This document shows, in pieces, positions 46,801 through 57,211 of a DNA stretch of 64,000 nt. The stretch comes from Cloeon dipterum (Eukaryota > Arthropoda > Insecta > Ephemeroptera > Baetidae). The stretch's first letter is position 1. Every line of letters starts with the position of its first letter. The notes under the pieces were generated by a model. That model was not told where the DNA came from and ran no database searches. It was given only the letters and a program-made list of their open reading frames with translations. The stretch is from contig NC_088789.1 of assembly GCF_949628265.1 (NCBI RefSeq), positions 33,783,883-33,847,882 of the forward strand, given 5' to 3'. The translations under genes and the position numbers were made by a program.

Positions 46801-48021
46801 GATTAAATTATGTTTCATATTTAATTTTGTTTTTAATTTTAAGAAAAATATCGAAGTTATTCTCTTTTAGGGTTTTTTAAAAGAATATTCTTGGAACATT
46901 AAAAAAATATTTTTGGATTAATCTCAGAATGATCCATAGAATAATCTGGGGATATTCTATTAACTATATTCAAATTGCCCCTTTGGGATTATTCTAGGGA
47001 TATTCTTGTAAATTAATCTCTATATTGACTTTAAAACATTTTAAGGTTAATCTGGATTCATTCTAAGAAAATTCCAAAAATTATTTTTTTAGATTAATCT
47101 CAGAATGATCTAAAGAATAATTTGAGAATATTTTTTTAGATTAATCTCTAGATTGATATTAAACATTCATAGATTAATCTCAATTAATACAGGATTAATC
47201 CAGGATCATTTTTTCGGATTAATTTTTTCGGGTAAATTTTGATTAATCTAAGATTATTCCGGATATTCCTGGGTTATATTTTTTTATGCGGGAATCTACA
47301 TTAAACGCCCAACAACTTTGCAACGTTGATGAACTTCCTAGGTCAAAGGTCAAGGTCACTAAAATGTGAAACAAGATTTAAAAAAATTCCTGTATATCGG
47401 AGGGAACAAAAATTTGTATTTTTGAGATAGCCAAAATGTGCTTCATTTAATAAAAAAGAACATGTAAAAAAATGGTGGAACATTTTTCCCGCAATTCCGA
47501 GAAATTTGAATTTTGAAAAACGTGTTTTTTTGACAAAAAAATTAAAACTAAAATCACAATTTTACTATTTTCACTCTTTGAGGTGGTTCAAATAAACCCT
47601 CATCCTCTAGAGGGTGATCTTATCATAATTAATTAAATTTCCGTCATTATTATTGTGTCGTTCCTTATGAATTTGATTTTTCGTTTACATTTCCAATTTA
47701 TTAGTTTTAAAAAAATACCTTGTCTCTCTGGAGACGGTACAATGGGGTCGAAAGATGGTTATCGGCGTTGTTTCTGCACGGCAACCACGCGTACGTCAAA
47801 CGCGGCAATCCTCTGCTCGAGCTGTTCGGAAAGCCAAAGAAAATCCTGTCGCCGTAGACAACCATGCTCGAAGGAACAATCGGCCCAGCGGCGTCCTTGG
47901 CGTTCTTCGCGTCCCCGAAAAATTCAGTTTCGCTCCACTCGTAGACTTGCGTGAAGCTGAGGGCGGAGGCCACGGACAAGCCCAGCACCACCGTCACAAT
48001 AATTAAGCAAGGCCAGTTCAT
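43825..48021 (-). CDS. Yellow / major-royal-jelly-protein family protein
   Basis: Three exons on the minus strand: 48021-47719, 44602-44018, 43959-43825, all phase 0, giving about 340 aa. Exon 1 opens with a signal peptide (MNWPCLIIVTVVLGLSVASA), then YEWSETEFFG, GDRIFFGFPN and GLPRLTYAWLP. Exon 2 carries the diagnostic GRLWVLDGG and KDAAWMIVSPLNNLL. Exon 3 has DNLWLLSH. The family consists of secreted beta-propeller proteins involved in pigmentation and other roles in insects. The protein is a little short for the family (typically about 400 aa) but no exon appears to be missing. Intron 1 (3.1 kb) hosts a TIR element, a fold-back element and a nuclear-receptor-like motif. The four yellow relics in the lectin array derive from a different paralogue. 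Confidence 0.88.
44635..45022. mobile_element. Fold-back element (intron 27 family) in intron 1 of the yellow-like gene
   Basis: The best-preserved copy. Both arms carry TTTCTGAGCCCACCAA (left) and its complement TTGGTGGGCTCAGAAAC (right), then CGATTCCTGAGGGTCGAATT / AATTCGACCCTCAGGAATCG, GCGGGAAAAA and CGCATGCG toward the centre. Nearly the whole 390 bp folds on itself. No gene inside. Confidence 0.8.
45134..47292. mobile_element. 2.2-kb terminal-inverted-repeat element with subterminal repeats
   Basis: Perfect 17-bp inverted ends CCCGCATAAAAAAATAT (45134-45150; complement at 47276-47292). Inside each end are about 400 bp of dense degenerate repeats of GATTAATC, AGAATATTC and TTCTTAGATT type. 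The centre includes a GC-rich segment (46185-46500) unlike the rest, with a donor-like AACAGGGTAAGT on the minus strand near 46200. No transposase is recognised. A target-site duplication is not clear. It is likely non-autonomous, possibly with captured host sequence. Confidence 0.65.
47340..47358 (+). promoter_or_regulatory. Candidate nuclear-receptor response element
   Basis: AGGTCAAAGGTCAAGGTCA contains a DR1 (two AGGTCA spaced by 1 nt, HNF4 or RXR/USP type) overlapping an extended monomer site TCAAGGTCA (FTZ-F1 or ERR type). It lies in intron 1 of the yellow-like gene, about 360 bp beyond exon 1. Binding is inferred from the motif only. Confidence 0.4.
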
Positions 48022-48536
48022 TTTTCACTAAATTTCAAGAAAATAATTTAAATCAGAATAGAACATCAGCCAGAATTAATTTCCTAATTGAGAACTCAAT
48101 AAAAAATAATCGATTATTTGCGTGTTTCTGTTGAAAAATGGATAAAATTGATGAAACCTTTTTGTGAGCAATCTCAGTTGTGTTGTTTCGGAGCGACTGC
48201 TGTGGAGAGAAGAGAGAGCCTCTCGCAGTGACTGAGCCGACGCTCAGATGATAAAAATATGCGCAGTTAAAATTAGGAACTTTGCCCCCAATGTGTGCTG
48301 ACGGAGATGAGCTGCTTGTTTGTCTTCTCCGGCAGCATAAACAACAAACCAGATTGTGTGTGTGTTTTTTAAGATTAGTTTTTTCACATGCGAAAATGTC
48401 TTTAGCTTCATAAAATCTTTAATTTAAGATTCAGCTAGATAATCTTTTTACATCTTTTTAATTTCAACAATTGACAAATACCTGCTATTTTTCAGCCTGA
48501 AGTAGATAATAAAATAATATATTTGCAACACCGGGG
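48022..48536 (-). promoter_or_regulatory. Upstream region of the yellow-like gene
   Basis: Likely promoter and 5' UTR. It includes a purine-rich GAGAGAAGAGAGAG tract near 48213 and a TGTGTGTGTG stretch near 48356. No certain TATA or start site is assignable. Confidence 0.35.
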
Positions 48537-49110
48537 TCCGGGTTGCGATCTGTGTTGGTTTTCCCGCCGGTCAGAAATCAATATGGCGTCGAAATAATGG
48601 AGACCAATCCAGTCGGTCAATCAGAAGCGTCGAAAAAGAGGCGTGCCGACCTAATTATTTCATTCCCGCGTATTTTGTTACATTTCCATTAGCCAATTAC
48701 CGGGCTAATCATTTTTTTGTAAAGAAATTACATTGGGATTTTATATTGTGCCCATTTTGAAGCTGCGCAGTAGACTTTTGCGCATATTATGCATGCGCAG
48801 TATGTTCAGATCGCTTCTCTATCTCACAGGAAGGCTGAAACTCATCACTGCGCATGCGTGAACCAAATTAAAACCTTCTGCGCAGCCGCAATTCCTACCG
48901 GATTGCGATCTGTGTTGGTTCCCGCCGGTCGGTAGTGAATATGGCGTCGAAATAATGAAGGCCAATCCAGTAGGTCAATCAGAAGCGTCGAAAAAGAGGC
49001 GTGCCGACCTAATAATTTAATTCCCACGTATTTTGTTACCTTTCCAACAGCCTGATGTGCCATCTAACGGTCGATTCGCCAATTACCGTGCTAATCAGCT
49101 GTTAGTAAAG
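48537..49110. repeat. GC/CpG-rich dispersed repeat, two tandem copies
   Basis: Copy a (48540-48855) and copy b (48895-49110) both begin TTGCGATCTGTGTTGGTT, include CCCGCCGGTC and the GTCGAAAAAGAGGCGTGCCG phrase, and end near AATTACCG.GCTAATCA. Copy a carries the CGCATGCGCAGTATG region; copy b is truncated. They are inverted relative to copies at 1913-2270 and 54880-55205. Confidence 0.65.
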
Positions 49111-49422
49111 AAATAAAACAATAAAAATATTCCTTTTCATGATATATTTTCCAAGCAAATTTAACTTTACGTTTGTACCATCAGACGCCATTGTCTCTGC
49201 GCGTCACGTGAATCTGGACCCCAATGATTTGCGAATTTTTAACTGAATATTCAGAAAAACTTTTATGAATTGCGTCATAGAAAAGCAGCAGTTCGCTCTA
49301 TCGGTGAAACGCCATGAAACAATCCATGGGAACGGGGAAAAGCTGCGGAAATGCGCAATGACAGGAAGTGTGACGGTGTTGGCTCTGTCTGCAATGAGCT
49401 CATGCAGTAGTTGCGATATGAA

Positions 49423-52400
49423 ATGAACTCGATACAGCTGGGAATATTATGCGCTTTCGCTCTGCTGCTCCTTTCTGCCTCGCAGGTTTGCTTGTTTATT
49501 ATTTAATATACGGAAAATATTTTAATTCTTCGTTCCATAAGATTGAGTCGAGGATAATATTGAAGGGCGGAAGAGTTTTAAAACCGATCAGATTGAATTC
49601 CATGAAGCGTCGCGTTTACATAATCAAATGCTGCGGACGGAAATCTTGCTCTAATGTGAAGTATTTGAAGAAAAAATCATCCAATCAAACAATTCTACAC
49701 GATAAAATTACTGCTAAAGCCGCTCAGACAGAAGAAAACAATGCAAGGAATAGGAAGACAACTGCTGAAGTACATTTAAATCGGAATTAATCGTTAAAAA
49801 TTAAATTTTCCCCTTTTAGTCGGTCACAGAAACAGAATTAAACAGTGGAGAAATGAGTACAGCGAAAGGAAATGAAATTACTTTTGGTTCTGAAGTAGCA
49901 GACACATTAAAAACGAATAATTTCGACCTGAAAGGATCTGCAACAGTTAAATCAACTGCGTCTACAACAAAAACGACGGTAATTCAGTTTTAAATCGTCC
50001 TAAATGCTTGTTCAAGTCGGTTTTTTTAGCATTTTATTTCACAAATTACAACCATCAGCTTGCCAGTAAAATCTCTTTTTAAAAAAATGTACTTAAAATT
50101 GAATTATTCTCGAAGCGCACCGCCACTGATTCTGAAATGACAGAAAGCATAAACAGCAACTCGAGCACGATTTCTTTCGATTTGAAAGAATCTACAACGG
50201 TTAAATCAACTTCAACAACAACAATGACGGTATTTACAGTTTTTAATCGTGGTTTGTTCTCGATTAAAGTCGATTTTCTAGCATTTTATTTCAGAAGCCA
50301 CACCCATCTTGCCAGTAACATCTTTTTTACTATAATTTTATTTTTAATACAATTTTTTGTCGAAGCTCACCACTGATTCCAGTTCCAAAATGCCTGCCTC
50401 AACGAGTTCAGAATCGCTGGAAACAATTTTTTCAGCTACAAACACCATGGTGCGGTTTAAAATTACAATTTCCCAATTAAATTAATTATTGTTAAAACCA
50501 TTTTAGCCTAAGATTGAAACCAGCACAACTGCAGTAAATTTTTAACAAAAGATTATCATTTTTAAACAGTAACTTAATTATATCTTAGGCAATTGCTGCT
50601 TCCTCTCCATCCAGTTCTGTTTCTGCGAGCTCTGTTTCGTCTAATTCCGTCTCGAATTTCCCAATATCATCTGTAAAATTGCTGCATTTCTTAATAATAC
50701 GATTTTAATCATAAATTTAATCTTAAGTCAAGCCCAGATTTAACTAGCACAACCTCTGCATTTCAGTCAAGTACTACAACTCGGTCTCCGGTAAATTTAA
50801 TGCTGCAAATTAAAGTATTTAAGATATTGCATTTTGTATTTTTAGATTTTATTCGATTTTTCAACTTTGGAAAGTGGGAAAAACGCGTCCCTTTTTGACA
50901 GAAACGATAATCTAATAAGTTAAAATATTTTAATAGTTGTTTAGCGTTTTATTTATTTTTAATTAGATCCACATAGCTACGGAAATTGGAGAGAAATCTG
51001 CGGAGAAATGTTCCTATTTGGGAGGGCCATAGTGAGAGAGAGCTCATTTTATTTTAAAACATAAATAATAATCAATAATTTTAGGTGACTTGGGAAGCAA
51101 ACGTGAGGTCTTGTTTCAGCATCCAAATGAAGCCGCTGGCGTTTGAAACTTCCGCGAAATTCGACTGTTTTAAAGCATTCACTAAACGTACGAATAACGC
51201 AAAATTATTAAAATCACAATTATTCATCCATTGATTTTTAAAGAGGAAGTGTGGCAGCACAATTTCAATTACTGGACGTCTGGCCGCCGGCTTTTCGACA
51301 ACAATACCTTCCGATGGGGCTATTACACCAATTCCGAACCATTTCCGGACTTTCCCTCCAGCCAGGGTCCACACTGCGTCCACATTGCGCTCGTGAAAAA
51401 CAACAAAACGGAGCTGACCCAGAAAAACTGCTCCAACACCTATGTTTTATCCTGCAAGGTTTGAATAATTTGTTTGAATGAGAGTTGTTTCTATTTAATT
51501 TAAATTATTCAGGGAAAAACGACGCCTGCTCCACCATGTTTTCTGCCAAGCTGCCCAAATGTTTCCTGCGCCAAAGATGTATTTGATAAATATCATTTAA
51601 TTGACCAGTTGCATAAACCCTTAGTTATTGAAGCCGCCAACAGAAGGCGCAACCACAGACTTTCTTAAAAATTTTGTTTTAAGGCATTTCCGCTGCGATT
51701 TCAGACTCAATCTAGCTATTTTGCTTTTTTTTTAATTAATTTGCTAATTTTTGACGTGCTGAAAACCAAAATCGGTTCAGCCATTCGCCGTAGAAACGTT
51801 GGAAAAGATTTTTTTATTTCAAAAAATAGTTTTTCACGATTCTACGGCGATTGGCTGAACCGATTTTGGTTTTCAGCACGTCAAAAAATAGCAAATTAAT
51901 TGAAGAATGCACAGTAGCTAGATTAAGTCTGAAATCGCAGCGGAAGTGCCTTAAAATCGAAACTCTACGCTACGGTGGCGCCATCTGTTGGCGGCTTCGA
52001 ACACTTAGGGTTTATGCAACTGGTCAATTACGTGGGATTTTTATAATTTTTTGCTTTAGTTTTCCCTTTATTCGTCTGCACCGGACTCTTCGTTTAAATA
52101 TCTAACAGGTTTTTATTATTTTTTAAATTCATTGAATTAATGTTTTACGAAATTTTAGATCCCAAAAAATTTGGAACTTGGAAAAATATAAAGTTTCGAA
52201 CGTTTATGTTCAGTCTTTCTGCGAAATCGGTATAAAATATTAAATAGAATTGATCAAATTTAAATTATTTGAATTAAATCCTAGTGGTTTCAAGCCATTT
52301 CCTTTTGTTGCTCGATTGGAATGAAGTTGCTCAGCCTCGACGTTGATTACAAATATGACGGATTGTCTAAAATAATAGGTTTTATATCAATTTAATCTTA

Positions 52401-54064
52401 AAATTAATCCTTAAATGATTTGTCAGGGGATCAGTTGAATCTATCGGGGAAATACTGGACTTCCGGAACGGACAACGGCTGTTCCGGAACGTTCGCTTGG
52501 TGTGCTGTCAACAAAAAAGTGCGAAACGCGATTTGGGGCAGCGGAGAGCCGCAATTATTGGGAGGCAGCAAATGCTTGACTGTCGACGCCAGTGGAGCCA
52601 ACGCCACGCTTTCCACAGAGTTTTGCGATAAAAATTTACAATTTATTTGCGAAGTGATTTTTAAAACTATTTAAAATTGAATTAATTAATTTTTAAAACA
52701 GGCTAGGGACACTTTAAACGCGTCAACCCACGGAAGAGCTTTGAAAGACGAGTGTGCTGCCAATTTCAACGTTTCGATTTGTATCCAAATTGTTTATATT
52801 AATTAAATTTAATTAATAGCAATTTTTAAACCAAGTGGAGCAGGACAACATTTTCAACAACACAAAATTTGACGTCAAGATCAAAGTAAATCATTAATTC
52901 TGCCGCTCAAAAGATTTTTTTTTTAAAAATTAAATATAGTGTTTCTTGAAATGCTTGAGCGAGAATGGAGGGCTGGTAAATTTGCGTAATTTTAAATAAT
53001 AAATAAATAAAAAATCAGTTTCTGAACGGTCGTTTCGTGGACGAGCAACTGATTAAAATAGTCGAGCTGATCTCCACGGACCACACCCAGATGATGGACG
53101 ATTTCAAAGTCGTGGACGAGTGCTCGCACCTGCGTATGATCAATTAAATGAAACAAAAGTCTAATTCATTAATTTGAAAACAGAGGGAATGGACGAATGC
53201 GACACGGCAGCCATGGTTTGCCAGTGCGGACAGGAAAAGGCGCCCACCTTGCTGGCAAACGTCATCAAAGTCGTCGAGTTGAACTCTTCTGGAGTAGGAT
53301 AATATTCTTTTTATTTAATTTAAAATGACTGAATTGCCATTTAGGAAGAATCTCCGCTGAAACCGACCATGGGCCAATGCTATAACGACTACCCCTGCGT
53401 CTTAAACGTATTTTTAAATTATTTATTGGTTCATTTTAATTTAATTTCTCTACAGGAATCACTCAGAACCATTTTTCGCACGAATGGCCGTATGAAATTA
53501 AATTAAATTTAAAATTAATTAATAAATTTGGGCCAATTTATATTTATTAGCAACTACAGACGGCGGATTGATCGCGGACATTTGTGGAAAGCGCTATCTC
53601 ATTGGAAATAAAATAGTATAAATAAATGCATCAATTTTAAGAAATCGTAAAAATATTATTTAGACTTTTGTGCGTGATGCCGCGTCTTGGTGCTGCCAGT
53701 ACGGACTTAATTTAGTTTCCCTCGAAACGGTTGAAGAACTGAAATGCATAGTCGCTGCACCATTAGGTATTGAAACAAAAATAAAAATTAATTTTAATCT
53801 ATATTAAATTAAAAAGGAGGGATGCCCAGACCCATGAAGCTTTGGCTCTCAGGAAGCAGAAAAGGAACGGCGGATAACAGTTTTCGTTGGTGCACTTCCA
53901 ACGCCGAATTCAACAACTCGCAGTGGCCGTGGCTTGGTATCGACAAATACCCGTTCCTCTCCGTCTTGTCTTTGTTTCTCCAACCGACATTCAATGCAAC
54001 TTATTTGAACGTCGAGGGAGACGAACTCAAATGCTTTGCGTTCTGTGAAGAGTTACCTGTGTGA
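49423..54064 (+). CDS. Divergent lectin-OBP fusion protein (CTLD-CTLD-OBP-CTLD), gene 7
   Basis: Exons 49423-49485, 49545-49769, 49820-49978, 50116-50229, 50366-50449, 50507-50533, 50589-50672, 50728-50790, 50846-50873, 50967-51031, 51085-51187, 51244-51458, 51513-51578, 52060-52108, 52159-52229, 52285-52378, 52427-52653, 52702-52780, 52836-52885, 52940-52975, 53019-53133, 53184-53293, 53345-53407, 53456-53489, 53551-53615, 53664-53766, 53817-54064; about 879 aa. Signal peptide 1-21, basic linker with KCCGRKSC, Ser/Thr stalk 97-273 in six small exons, CTLD 283-410, CTLD 448-579, OBP 598-709 (C-x25-C-x3-C-x41-C-x8-C-x8-C), CTLD 742-879. It corresponds to array domains B, C, OBP and D; domain A is absent. 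Unlike the array genes it has an intron between CTLD C and the OBP part. A poly(A) signal lies at 54097-54102. It may be closest to the ancestral form. Confidence 0.87.
51599..52030. mobile_element. Fold-back (MITE) family C in intron 13 of gene 7
   Basis: Long near-perfect inverted repeat: left end AATTGACCAGTTGCATAAAC, right end its complement GTTTATGCAACTGGTCAATT. Inner arms include GCCGCCAACAG.(A/T)GGCGC, TTTCCGCTGCGATTTCAGAC and GACGTGCTGAAAACCAAAAT. The hairpin loop is short and AT-rich. It fills almost the whole 481-nt intron. Relatives lie at 56334-56720, 58018-58335 and 58940-59350. Confidence 0.8.
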
Positions 54065-54204
54065 TAATGTGAATTGATATCTAATTTTATTCGGCTAATA
54101 AATCCGGGCAATAAGATTGAACAAAGAATTAATTCCTTTATTTCATCCTGTCTTCGCTGCTTTTTGGCCAGCTGGCGCCATGTTTGTTTTGAATGCACTC
54201 TCAT

Positions 54205-54362
54205 TTCGCGCGAGAATGAGAGAAGGTCCGATCACGTGACGCACGCGAGCGCGCTGATTGGTTCATGGCCGCGCCTACTTTTTCACTAACAACACAACAA
54301 CATCGAAAATTCTTGGTACATAGAGGATAGCGTTGAATTTGCGCATAGCGCTACAAACAGTA
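54205..54362. repeat. Dispersed repeat E, copy 2
   Basis: Counterpart of 42456-42610: CGCGCGAGAA, ATCACGTGAC, GAGCGCGCTGATTGGTT, CTACTTTTTCACTAACAAC, AAATTCTTGGTAC. It lies just after gene 7. Confidence 0.5.
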
Positions 54363-54713
54363 GGTATGATTTTCATTGAGTTCTTTATTTCTTCCAAAAA
54401 GGAAATTTGAGCTTGAAGCACTCCAGCCCGCTGCCTGTCCGCAATCCGCGTCTATTTTCTTACTCACTTTAATTCGTGGCGAGGTTGGTAGACGGTCTGA
54501 AGTGGATGCAGTTAACGAAAATGGAGACGGAGAGACCGCGATCAAGCTCGAATGTAATGGAGAAAACTTTGGGAGGGCGACTTCTTTCGTGCTGCCTAAA
54601 AACGCAGAGTGAGATAAACAAGCGAGATCTTTAAATCTGGTAAAACCGCGAATAACCCGAGTTGTGAGCAGCCAGCGAATTTTACGAACTTTTAAAAAGC
54701 GAGCTATTTCCGC

Positions 54714-54840
54714 GCGTACGTTCTGATTGGTCATTGTTGGCCAATCAGAGCGTACGAGGTCCTCCGCCACGCATAAATAGATCCGCTTTGAAGGGAAGGA
54801 ATAATTCGACTTTATCGTCATCTCAGCACAATGAATATTT
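54714..54840 (+). promoter_or_regulatory. Promoter-like hairpin with paired CCAAT boxes and a TATA motif
   Basis: CGTACGTTCTGATTGG and its complement CCAATCAGAGCGTACG flank a short loop (54716-54754), so two opposed CCAAT boxes form a palindrome. A CATAAATAG TATA-like box follows at 54772-54780. A start codon at 54831 opens only a short frame (MNIFVVISLLSAD...) that runs into repeat sequence. It may be a promoter carried by a mobile element. No gene can be assigned. Confidence 0.4.
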
Positions 54841-54879
54841 TTGTTGTTATTTCTTTACTATCAGCTGATTACTTGATTA

Positions 54880-55205
54880 GCCCGGTAATTTACAAATCGA
54901 CCGTTAGATGGCAAAACAGGCTAATGAAAATGTAACAAAATTCGCGGGGGTAAAATAATTAGCTCGGCACGCCTCTTTTTGGCCGCTAGACTGTCTCCTG
55001 ATTGGCCGCCATTATTGACTTCTTCCGGCGGGAAACAACACAGATCGCAACCTGGTGGGAATTACGACTGCGCAGAAGGTTTTGATTTTGTCCACGCGTG
55101 CGCAGTGATGAGTTTCAGTCTCCCTGGGAGATGAAGAAGCGATCTGAACGTACTGCGCATACTCAAGATGCGCACAAGTTTACTGCGCAGCCTCAAAATG
55201 GGTTA
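54880..55205. repeat. GC/CpG-rich dispersed repeat, copy 4
   Basis: Same family and orientation as 1913-2270: GGCACGCCTCTTTTT, CTGATTGGCCGCC, CCGGCGGGAA, CTGCGCAGAAGGTTTTGATT, TACTGCGCATACTC, TTTACTGCGCAG. It ends about 80 bp before the end of the neighbouring zinc-finger gene. Confidence 0.62.
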
Positions 55206-55284
55206 AAATTGAAAGAACGTCATTTATCCTTGAAACCAGCGGGAATCAATAAGAACAGTGCAAAATTTCACGTTTCACATATCA

Positions 55285-57211
55285 CTATTTATTATTACTC
55301 ACATATTTCACAAGCAAGAATTTGGTAAAGGTGTGCATGTCACGCAAGTGAATTTTGAGAACATCGTCCGATTCAAAAAATCTCTGGCAAGGTTCGCATT
55401 TGAACGTGCGCGCAGTGTCGTTTCCAGGCGGCCGTTTTGTGTGTGCTTTTAACACGTGCTGCTCGAGTTGCCATTGGTGTTGATAAGCTCTTGGGCACTC
55501 TTTGCATTTGAATTGGACCATCGGGCATTTCTTCCAGTGCGATTGCAGCAAAGCCGAGCATTTGAAAGACTCCTGGCAGAGCGAACATTTCGATTCGGAC
55601 ATATTGTGACGCACTTTCGAGTCGGGGACAATTTCTACGTTACAGATTATGCACATTTGAGACATATGCTTGGTTTTAAAGTGACTCATAAGGTCCTTTA
55701 CCGCCGAAAACTTTTCTTCGCAGCTAGTACATCTAATAGATGACGACTCCTGGACGGGAGGAACGGCTTTCTCATCGCCAGAGTCGAGTTTGAGTTTTTT
55801 AGCGTCTTCTTTATCTTCTTCGTGAGATGGTAAGACGGGCTCTTCTTGCTTTTCGGTTTCGGTTTGGGAAGACTGGTCGCATCCTTGGGGAGGACATGTT
55901 AATTCAGGATTGGGATTTTCAGTGGTTTTAGTTTTTTCAGGGATTTCACTGGTTTTTACTGTCTCTTCTACATCACAGATCGAGCGTTTCGACGTAGTTT
56001 GCTTTTTGGGGGGATTTGCGTGGCACTCTTGCATGTGTTTTTTCTTGTCTTCAGTCTTGAGGAAATAGTTGATGCATTTTTTAATATCGCATTTTATAAA
56101 GTCTTTGTGCTTCGCCTCCGTGTGGTCTCGCAAATCCGAAAGGTTGAACTCGAAGCAGCAGTAGACGCACATTTTCTTCACCTTCGATTGCGCTTTCTTT
56201 ACGATTTTCTCCGTTTCCTTCTCGCTTTTCGGCAGGTCAATCACCTTTAATTGCACCCAACACTGGTCTGCGTTTCCCTCTGAAAATAAATTGTAAATTT
56301 CATCAGTACAGGGCAACTTTCAATTTAAATTGACTAGTTTTTGAAGCCGCCAAGAGATGGCGCCACCATAGACTTTCGTAATAAATTTAATTTTAAGGCT
56401 TCTCCCCTGCGGTTTCTTGACTCAATCTTGCTAATTGTGCATTATTCACTTAAAACGCTTTCTTTTGGCGTGCTGGAAACCAAAATCGGTTGAGCCAATC
56501 GCCGTAGAATAGTGAAAAACTATTTTTTAAATTTAAAATCTTATCAGACATTTCTAGAGATTTTGGTTTTCAGAACGTCAAAATAAATCATATTAAATGA
56601 AGAATGCACAGGGACAAGATTGAGTCTGAAATCGCAGCGGAATTGCGTTTAAACTACATTTATTACGAAAGTACACGGTTGCGCCATCTTTACGCGGCTT
56701 CGAACACTACGGGTCTATAAAACTCCCATGCAAAAGGCTATAAAAGTGGGTGTGGCGAATGATCGGCCAAATTTCCGCGGCACGAACGAATTCGCGATGA
56801 TTTTCCGGATGTTTCTCAGCATCCGGTGATACAAAATTTCCCCCACCACTCTACCAAACACTCCTCTTACCTAAAAAATTCTTTCGCAACTGCTTCCTGT
56901 AACGGTCGTATTTGATATTTTTCGGCCACCACGCCAAAGACTCGTCTCTGTACACATATATAGCGAGGAACCTGGAAAAAATTCGATAAAAAAGAGAATA
57001 AAAATAAAAAATCTCGTTCAACTCACTCGGCCTGCCAGATGCAAAAGTAGCAAATAAGGTGCTTGTCCTTGACGTTCTTGGGTAATTCTTTGCCCCCGCA
57101 GTTAATCGGCAGCCAGGTCTTCAGTTTCTTCCTGTCCATCTGCGCGAAAGGGATGCCGCCATCCGCGGTCGGTAGCTCGCATATAATACAAAGCGGCTTT
57201 TGCTTCGACAT
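55285..57211 (-). CDS. C2H2 zinc-finger protein with ZAD-like N-terminus
   Basis: Three minus-strand exons, 57211-57027, 56971-56871 and 56279-55285, in phase, giving about 426 aa. The N-terminus has paired Cys (CIIC at about residue 8 and CYFC at about 55), spaced like a zinc-finger-associated domain (ZAD), a dimerisation module common in insect C2H2 proteins. A long acidic linker with many Glu/Lys follows. The C-terminal part has several C2H2 fingers (for example CTSCEEKFSAVKDLMSHF, CKECPRAYQHQWQLEQHV, CEPCQRFFESDDVLKIHL). A nuclear DNA-binding regulator is inferred; the target is unknown. Intron 2 holds a family C fold-back element. ZAD assignment is by spacing only. Confidence 0.85.
56334..56720. 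mobile_element. Fold-back family C in intron 2 of the ZAD-like zinc-finger gene
   Basis: Arms TTGAAGCCGCCAAGAGATGG and, reversed, GCGCCATCTTTACGCGGCTT. Inner arms include GGTTGAGCCAATCGCCGTAG and TTTTGGTTTTCAGAACGTC. More diverged than the copy in gene 7. Confidence 0.7.

Noticed and set aside
54351-54821. 156-codon minus-strand open frame
   Set aside because: No recognisable domain or splice context, and it spans repeat E and the CCAAT palindrome.
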